This document shows, in pieces, positions 1 through 5,381 of a DNA stretch of 5,381 nucleotides (the stretch's first letter is position 1; every line of letters begins with the position of its first letter). Origin of the DNA: Nitriliruptoraceae bacterium (lineage in GTDB: Bacteria; Actinomycetota; Nitriliruptoria; Nitriliruptorales; Nitriliruptoraceae). The translations under genes and the position numbers were made by a program. The notes under the pieces were generated by a model. That model saw only the letters and a program-made list of their open reading frames with translations, ran no database searches and was not told where the DNA came from. The stretch is from assembly GCA_007116505.1 (NCBI GenBank), contig SKII01000007.1, positions 1 through 5,381 of the forward strand. Direction: 5' to 3'.

Positions 1-1220
1 CCGAGCAGCGACCCGTAGCTCCGGCCCTGCGTGAGCGTCCCCGCCCCACGGAACCGCTCGAGCCACGCCATCGCGTCGTCGAGCCGCTTCGCGCGCACGA
101 GCCGCTCGACGAGGTCGCGGGCGGCGGAACGGTCGAACACGAGCCCGGCGTCGAGGATCGCCGCCGCGACCGGCAGGACCCGGTCGAGACCGTCCGCAGC
201 CATCTCGGCACGGAGGACCGCACCGCTCCGGTTCGGCGCGACCGGCACGCCGATGACGAGCAGCAGGTCGAGGATGCCCGCCGCGCGCGTGACGTTCCCG
301 GCGGCGAGGGTCAGGTCGAGGAGCGCCTCGAGGTTCGCGCCCGTCGGAAGGCAGGCGTCGGCCCACATGCGCTCCGCCTCGTCCCAGGCACCGTCGAGGT
401 CACCGGCAGCGATGTGCGCCGCGAGCACGGCGTTGCGCAGGTGCGACGGGAGCGCGCCGTCCGGTCCGGCGCTGCCCTCCACGAGGGCGACGACCTCGTC
501 GACCCGGCCCTTCGCGGCGAGGGCATGCACGAGCGTCCCGTACACGGCCTGCGTCGGCCGCTCCGCATCGCCCCGCGCCGCTGCACGCTCCGCCGCGGCG
601 AGGACCTCCGCTGCACGCTCCAGCTGACCGGTGCCGACGAGCATCCGGACGAGCGGACCGACCCGACCATCGGGGAAGCGGTGGCCGGCGCTCTCGAGCG
701 ACAGGATGACGGCGACCGAGTCCTTCGCCGCTCGACGCTGCAGCGCATCTCCGAGCAGCGTCAGGTGCGCCTCGCGGCTCGGGACGACCGAGCGCGCACG
801 CATCCGACGGAAGAGCGACCACGCCTGCGGCAGGCGGCCAGCGCCGAGCAGCAGCTCGAGGACGGCGGGCGTCTGCGTCGGGGCAGGGTCGCGCTGGTCC
901 GCGACGAGGCGGTCGATGATGGCGAGTGACTCGGCGACGTCTCCCGCCGTCGCGGTAGCGATCGCCACGTCGTACTGCCGGACGGGGTCGAGGCGCACAC
1001 CGAGCTCGTCGAGCTGCGAGATGATCGCGCGGGCCTTGCGCAGCGACCTGCCGGCCAGGTACTCATCGAGCATGAGCCCGAGGTGCACCTCGGACCTCGG
1101 CGCACCGCGCTCGATCATCGTCGCGAGGACCTGCTCCATCATCCGGACGTCGCCACGGAAGCGCTCGAGCGCCTCTACGTAGTGGTCCACCTCTGGCACG
1201 GACGACTGCTCGCTCGACAC
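1..1220 (-). CDS. PPR-like helical-repeat protein, C-terminus beyond the window
   Basis: This frame is open from the dapB stop to the left edge and gives 406 codons from a GTG at 1220-1218. No ATG, GTG or TTG lies further upstream in frame, and GAGG (1230-1227) sits 6 nt before the GTG. An internal ATG pair (residues 27-28) lacks a comparable site. From about residue 44 the protein is a run of helical hairpins with a period of 34-38 residues, approximately 44-79, 80-114, 115-148, 149-184, 185-222, 223-258, 259-294, 295-330, 331-364 and 365-398. Unit 115-148 aligns without gaps to the 34-residue pentatricopeptide consensus (AGRL, then A, LF, M and P at the expected places). Unit 223-258 has Y, TLV, L, KGRVDE and L likewise. 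I see no signal peptide or membrane segment, so it is probably cytoplasmic. PPR proteins usually bind single-stranded RNA; TPR or SEL1-like repeats are the alternative. The specific role is unknown. The gene may be co-transcribed with dapB. Confidence 0.82.
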   Translation of the reverse strand, partial: MSSEQSSVPEVDHYVEALERFRGDVRMMEQVLATMIERGAPRSEVHLGLMLDEYLAGRSLRKARAIISQLDELGVRLDPVRQYDVAIATATAGDVAESLAIIDRLVADQRDPAPTQTPAVLELLLGAGRLPQAWSLFRRMRARSVVPSREAHLTLLGDALQRRAAKDSVAVILSLESAGHRFPDGRVGPLVRMLVGTGQLERAAEVLAAAERAAARGDAERPTQAVYGTLVHALAAKGRVDEVVALVEGSAGPDGALPSHLRNAVLAAHIAAGDLDGAWDEAERMWADACLPTGANLEALLDLTLAAGNVTRAAGILDLLLVIGVPVAPNRSGAVLRAEMAADGLDRVLPVAAAILDAGLVFDRSAARDLVERLVRAKRLDDAMAWLERFRGAGTLTQGRSYGSLL

Positions 1221-1226
1221 TCGCCA

Positions 1227-1230
1227 CCTC
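1227..1230 (-). promoter_or_regulatory. Shine-Dalgarno for the PPR-like gene
   Basis: GAGG on the minus strand lies 6 nt before the GTG at 1220-1218. It is the reason for choosing that start over the internal ATG codons at 1142-1137. Confidence 0.55.
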
Positions 1231-1243
1231 GTCAGCTCGGTCG

Positions 1244-1263
1244 GTCCCGGCAGGCTCCGGGAC
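1244..1263 (-). terminator. Short hairpin after dapB, weak terminator or attenuator candidate
   Basis: A perfect 7-bp stem (1244-1250 with 1257-1263) closes a 6-nt loop about 30 nt after the dapB stop. No U-tract follows, and the next gene starts only 24 nt further on. It may be a partial terminator, a processing or stabilising hairpin between two co-transcribed genes, or a chance GC structure. Confidence 0.35.
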
Positions 1264-1292
1264 GCTAGCGCCTCAGGGTCCAGGACGCAGGT

Positions 1293-2096
1293 TCAGACGA
1301 GGTCCCCGAGCCCGACGACGAGCCCGTCGAGGCCGCTCACCCGCCGGCAGGCCAGCAGCGCACCTGCGATGAACGCGGTCCGGTCGGTCGTGTCGTGCCG
1401 GAGCGTGAGCAGCTGGCCCTCGCCACCGATGAGGACCTCCTCGTGCGCGAGGAGTCCGGGCAGCCGGACCGCATGCACCGGGACGCCGTGCTGGAGGGAG
1501 CCTCGCGAGCCCGGCGCCACAGCCGGACCGTCCATCCCGGGAGGGGGACCGACCTCGCCGCGCGCACGTGCGACCGCCGCCGCCGTCGCGATCGCCGTCC
1601 CCGACGGTGCGTCGACCTTGCGGTCGTGGTGCAGCTCGACGATCTCGACGTGCGGGAGGTGCCGAGCGGCCTCTGCGGCGAAGCGCTCCACGAGGACGGC
1701 ACCGATGGAGAAGTTCGGGACGACGAGCGCGCGGGCGGTCCCGTGCGCTGCGAGCCCACGGGCGGCCTCGAGGTCCTCGTCGCCGAGCCCGGTCGCACCG
1801 ACGACCGCATGGATGCCGTGCTCGAGCAGCCACCGCAGGTGCGCTCCGACCGTCGACGGGCCCGTCACCTCGACGGCGACCTCCGCGTCCGCGGCGAGGA
1901 GCGCATCGAGCGTGCCGGCGACCTCGAGCTCCGCAGCCGGTCGGAGGGACGCCACGCCGGGGACGACATCACCGAGCCGTCGACCGGCGTGCGACGGTGA
2001 GACCGCGGCCACGAGGTCGAGATCCTCCGCCGCAGCGATGCCGGCGGCGAGGACAGAACCGAGCCTGCCCGCGGCCCCGACCAACCCGATGCGCAT
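1293..2096 (-). CDS. dapB: 4-hydroxy-tetrahydrodipicolinate reductase (DapB)
   Basis: DapB reduces 4-hydroxy-tetrahydrodipicolinate with NAD(P)H to tetrahydrodipicolinate, a step to lysine and to the diaminopimelate of peptidoglycan; it is cytoplasmic and normally tetrameric. The 267-residue protein opens with the nucleotide-binding loop GAAGRLG (7-13). The DapB signature ELHHDRKVDAPSGTA is at 154-168: H156 matches catalytic His159 of E. coli, K160 matches Lys163, and G166-T167 form the substrate-binding GT pair. PNFSIGAVL (127-135) and the C-terminal VHAVRLPGLLAHEEVLIGG and RHDTTDRTAF segments are also typical. Length is in or slightly above the family range. The ATG follows a strong AGGGAGGT (2110-2103) with 6-nt spacing. 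One departure is VEVT (75-78) where many homologues have VDFT. The gene is separated from pnp by a strong hairpin, so it may have its own promoter. Confidence 0.96.
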   Translation of the reverse strand: MRIGLVGAAGRLGSVLAAGIAAAEDLDLVAAVSPSHAGRRLGDVVPGVASLRPAAELEVAGTLDALLAADAEVAVEVTGPSTVGAHLRWLLEHGIHAVVGATGLGDEDLEAARGLAAHGTARALVVPNFSIGAVLVERFAAEAARHLPHVEIVELHHDRKVDAPSGTAIATAAAVARARGEVGPPPGMDGPAVAPGSRGSLQHGVPVHAVRLPGLLAHEEVLIGGEGQLLTLRHDTTDRTAFIAGALLACRRVSGLDGLVVGLGDLV

Positions 2097-2102
2097 CGTC
2101 CG

Positions 2103-2110
2103 ACCTCCCT
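2103..2110 (-). promoter_or_regulatory. Strong Shine-Dalgarno for dapB
   Basis: AGGGAGGT on the minus strand ends 6 nt before the dapB ATG (2096-2094). It fixes the start and suggests efficient independent translation. Confidence 0.8.
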
Positions 2111-2146
2111 CGTCCCCGCAGCGTAGGTGGTTCGGGCGGCACGACG

Positions 2147-2180
2147 CCGGAGGGCCGCGACGCAGGTCGCGGCCCTCCGG
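2147..2180 (-). terminator. 14-bp perfect hairpin, probable pnp terminator
   Basis: Arms 2147-2160 and 2167-2180 are exact reverse complements with a 6-nt loop. Past a one-base bulge (t2181), 2143-2146 can also pair with 2182-2185. It begins 17 nt after the pnp stop and lies wholly between pnp and dapB. No U-tract follows in either direction, as in many high-GC actinobacterial terminators. It could also be a 3'-end stabiliser that allows some read-through into dapB. Confidence 0.75.
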
Positions 2181-2197
2181 TCGTCATGCGGATCGGG

Positions 2198-4588
<2,391 letters not shown>

Positions 4589-4595
4589 GTGGGGG

Positions 4596-4602
4596 CCTCC
4601 TT
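4596..4602 (-). promoter_or_regulatory. Shine-Dalgarno for pnp
   Basis: AAGGAGG on the minus strand lies 7 nt before the GTG at 4588-4586 and supports that start. A 10-bp palindrome, CCCACGTGGG (4584-4593), covers the start codon itself. Confidence 0.8.
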
Positions 4603-4609
4603 CTGTGCT

Positions 4610-4626
4610 CCCGCGCCCTGCGCGGG
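4610..4626 (-). promoter_or_regulatory. 7-bp hairpin just upstream of the pnp ribosome binding site
   Basis: Arms 4610-4616 and 4620-4626 pair perfectly around a 3-nt loop, and t4609 pairs with a4627 to extend the stem by one. The hairpin ends about 6 nt before AAGGAGG. Its position fits a role in translation initiation or message stability; it is too close to the gene to be a useful terminator. Confidence 0.45.
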
Positions 4627-4654
4627 ATGGGAGGCCGTCCGGCGCACCGGTGCA

Positions 4655-4708
4655 TCAGTGGGGACGACTCGGGCCGGCACGTGGCGCGGTCCGAGGCGTC
4701 TCCACTGA
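4655..4708 (-). promoter_or_regulatory. Long stem-loop in the pnp leader, possible RNase III site
   Basis: Arms 4655-4666 and 4697-4708 pair over 12 positions with one mismatch (A.C in the minus-strand RNA). After a 1x1 internal loop, 4668-4672 pair with 4691-4695. After another mismatch, 4674-4676 pair with 4687-4689, and two more pairs past a bulge close a 5-nt loop. The result is one rod of about 21 pairs in 54 nt, in the rpsO-pnp gap. In E. coli and, as I recall, Streptomyces, hairpins in this gap are cut by RNase III and set pnp expression, partly by PNPase autoregulation. Function here is inferred from position and shape. Confidence 0.6.
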
Positions 4709-4793
4709 CCACCGAGGCGGTCAGGACGGCGCTCCGTCGGTCGTGTTCGGTTGTCGTGCGCCGCCGTCCGGCAGGATGCCGTGCGATGACGCA

Positions 4794-4817
4794 GGGCCGG
4801 GACGCATGTCCCGGCCC
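4794..4817 (-). terminator. 10-bp GC hairpin, probable rpsO terminator
   Basis: Arms 4794-4803 and 4808-4817 are exact reverse complements around a 4-nt loop, starting 6 nt after the rpsO stop. There is no U-tract. It could terminate most rpsO transcripts or protect the 3' end while part of the transcription continues into pnp. The stretch from 4793 to 4709 that follows shows no clear promoter. Confidence 0.7.
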
Positions 4818-4823
4818 GGTGGG

Positions 4824-5096
4824 TCAGCGTCGGAGACCGAGCTCCGCGATGATCGCGCGGTAGCGCTCCACGTCCTGCTTGCGCAGGTAGTTGAGGAGCC
4901 GGCGCCGCTTGCCGACGAGGAGCAGCAGGCCACGACGCGTGTGGTGGTCGAGGTGGTGCTCCTGGAGGTGTGCGGTCAGGTGCGAGATGCGCTGCGTCAG
5001 CAGCGCGACCTGCACCTCCGGCGAGCCCGTGTCACCGGGCGTGCGGGCGAAGCGGTCGATGATGGCCTGCTTGTCCGCGGGGAGTTCGGTCGCCAA
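4824..5096 (-). CDS. rpsO: 30S ribosomal protein S15
   Basis: S15 binds the 16S rRNA three-way junction of helices 20-22 early in 30S assembly and contributes to an intersubunit bridge. The 90-residue product matches the family's usual 88-90. It carries [17 protein letters not shown] (21-37), the DHHTRRGLL loop (50-58), and [10 protein letters not shown] (62-71) followed by the ending ELGLRR. H43, D50 and T53 align with the RNA-contacting His41, Asp48 and Ser51 of other S15 proteins; Thr in place of Ser is a mild change. The start is a TTG at 5096-5094, chosen because the usual length begins there and AAGGA (5107-5103) lies 6 nt upstream. An in-frame GTG at 5156 would add 20 residues unlike any S15 and has no well-spaced ribosome binding site. 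In many bacteria S15 represses its own mRNA. Confidence 0.97.
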   Translation of the reverse strand: MATELPADKQAIIDRFARTPGDTGSPEVQVALLTQRISHLTAHLQEHHLDHHTRRGLLLLVGKRRRLLNYLRKQDVERYRAIIAELGLRR

Positions 5097-5102
5097 CGTC
5101 GT

Positions 5103-5107
5103 TCCTT
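5103..5107 (-). promoter_or_regulatory. Shine-Dalgarno that fixes the rpsO TTG start
   Basis: AAGGA on the minus strand ends 6 nt before the TTG at 5096. It decides between this start and the upstream in-frame GTG at 5156. Confidence 0.65.
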
Positions 5108-5164
5108 GTCGTGTCGGGCCCTGCGCCGTCGGGCCGAGGTGGGCCGGGAGGTCCACCTTCCGCG

Positions 5165-5225
5165 AGGCACCTGCTCCCGGCCACCACGACGGTGCGACGG
5201 GACCGCCCTGCGGCGGTGGGTGCCT
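5165..5225 (-). promoter_or_regulatory. Predicted three-way-junction RNA in the rpsO leader
   Basis: In minus-strand RNA, an outer 7-bp helix (5219-5225 with 5165-5171) encloses two hairpins. P2 is a 6-bp stem (5212-5217 with 5202-5207) with a 4-nt loop. P3 has 4 bp (5198-5201 with 5176-5179), a 3x2 internal loop, then 4 bp (5191-5194 with 5182-5185) and a 5-nt loop. Junction strands are 1, 0 and 4 nt. It lies about 70 nt before the rpsO start. S15 recognises a three-way junction in 16S rRNA, and in some bacteria binds a similar fold in its own leader. The pairing was done by hand, and GC-rich sequence makes chance helices common. Confidence 0.42.
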
Positions 5226-5228
5226 GAC

Positions 5229-5240
5229 GCCCGATCGGGC
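5229..5240. repeat. 12-bp perfect palindrome upstream of rpsO
   Basis: GCCCGATCGGGC reads the same on both strands, with no spacer. It could be a protein-binding dyad or a short hairpin in the leader RNA. No function can be assigned. Confidence 0.5.
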
Positions 5241-5250
5241 ACGGCGATGC

Positions 5251-5268
5251 CGGGCCCTGTGTGGCCCG
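5251..5268 (-). other. 6-bp hairpin near the predicted 5' end of the rpsO transcript
   Basis: Arms 5251-5256 and 5263-5268 pair perfectly around a 6-nt loop. If the promoter candidate at 5277-5305 is right, this would be at the 5' end of the rpsO mRNA and could stabilise it. It could otherwise be a weak terminator of an upstream gene. Confidence 0.35.
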
Positions 5269-5276
5269 AGGCCTGG

Positions 5277-5305
5277 AGTGTCGCACAGCGGCGCGGGAAG
5301 GGCAA
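5277..5305 (-). promoter_or_regulatory. Weak promoter candidate for rpsO
   Basis: On the minus strand TTGCCC (5305-5300, 4 of 6 to TTGACA) is followed after 17 nt by GACACT (5282-5277, 3 of 6 to TATAAT, keeping the second A and final T). Initiation near 5270 would give a leader of about 175 nt containing the hairpins and the three-way junction. Such matches are not rare by chance. Confidence 0.28.
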
Positions 5306-5313
5306 GCGAGGGC

Positions 5314-5333
5314 CGTCAGAAGGCCTTCTGACG
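5314..5333. repeat. 20-bp perfect palindrome
   Basis: CGTCAGAAGGCCTTCTGACG is its own reverse complement. As RNA it would be an 8-bp stem with a 4-nt loop, usable as a terminator for an unseen upstream gene. As DNA it could be an operator for a dimeric regulator just upstream of the rpsO promoter candidate. A minus-strand stop (5318-5316) that closes a frame open from the right edge falls inside it. Confidence 0.6.
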
Positions 5334-5381
5334 CCGTCCTGAGGCCGGAGGAGGCGCCAGGAGGAGGGCGGTCAGGAGCCG

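Larger units (their letters stand above)
5097..5381. other. Non-coding stretch upstream of rpsO
   Basis: I find no convincing gene in these 285 bases. They hold the 20-bp palindrome, the promoter candidate, two short inverted repeats, the three-way junction, and a 6-bp stem at 5137-5142/5153-5158. Open frames here have low-complexity Arg/Pro/Gly content. A minus-strand frame open from the right edge and ending at 5316 could be the last 21 residues of an upstream gene, but the peptide is not recognisable. Confidence 0.55.

Noticed and set aside
31..1182. Several plus- and minus-strand open frames of 110-200 codons across the PPR-like gene.
   Set aside because: They are Arg/Ser/Ala-rich out-of-frame shadows. 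Only the minus frame shared with dapB is open throughout and gives a regular repeat protein.
2120..2125. TACGCT on the minus strand as a -10 box for dapB.
   Set aside because: It fits the TAnnnT form, but no -35-like hexamer lies 16-18 bp upstream (that region is the base of the terminator hairpin), so support is too thin to list as a feature.
5032..5286. A minus-strand open frame of 84 codons overlapping the rpsO start.
   Set aside because: It has low-complexity Pro/Arg/Gly content, lacks a clear ribosome binding site, and overlaps the well-supported S15 start by about 65 nt.
4721..5342. An 11-bp inverted match between 4721-4731 and 5332-5342.
   Set aside because: The two copies flank rpsO about 600 bp apart. 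Given the GC-rich composition a match of this length may be chance, and neither copy shows other shared context.
5316..5381. Possible C-terminal 21 residues of an upstream minus-strand gene, with its stop inside the 20-bp palindrome.
   Set aside because: ribF or truB often precedes rpsO, but this peptide matches neither in a way I can recognise, and 66 bp of open frame is not evidence in this GC content.

Overview
The window is very G+C-rich (roughly 70% by eye) and carries four genes, all on the minus strand. Codons end mostly in G or C, two of the four genes start with GTG and one with TTG, and hairpin terminators lack U-tracts. All of this fits a high-GC actinobacterium (phylum Actinomycetota). 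The rpsO-pnp-dapB order is also common there. The PNPase N-terminus is shorter and simpler than I remember for Streptomyces or Mycobacterium, so a less-studied class is possible; I cannot name a genus.

Layout in transcription order, from the right edge to the left. Positions 5381-5097 hold no convincing gene but are rich in inverted repeats: a perfect 20-bp palindrome (5314-5333), a weak promoter candidate (5277-5305), two short hairpins, and a compact predicted three-way junction (5165-5225) ahead of rpsO. rpsO (ribosomal protein S15, TTG start, 5096-4824) ends at a 10-bp GC hairpin (4817-4794). The 235-bp rpsO-pnp gap holds a long stem-loop (4708-4655) and a second hairpin next to the pnp ribosome binding site. 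pnp (polynucleotide phosphorylase, 4588-2198) is full length and ends in a disordered tail of eight GGDR repeats plus four RS dipeptides. A 14-bp perfect hairpin (2180-2147) follows it. dapB (lysine/diaminopimelate pathway reductase, 2096-1293) has its own strong Shine-Dalgarno. After 72 bp comes the start of a protein of at least 406 residues (1220 to beyond position 1), whose C-terminus lies outside the window.

That last protein is the most unusual item. It is a solenoid of about ten helix-turn-helix units of 34-38 residues whose best units match the eukaryotic-organelle pentatricopeptide repeat (PPR) consensus closely. PPR proteins usually bind single-stranded RNA and are rare in bacteria. 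S15, PNPase and a PPR-like protein thus lie within about 5 kb, interrupted only by dapB. An RNA-related role for the PPR-like protein is inference. The leader structures of rpsO and pnp suggest autogenous control of the kind known for both genes in other bacteria, but they come from hand pairing and not from a folding program.
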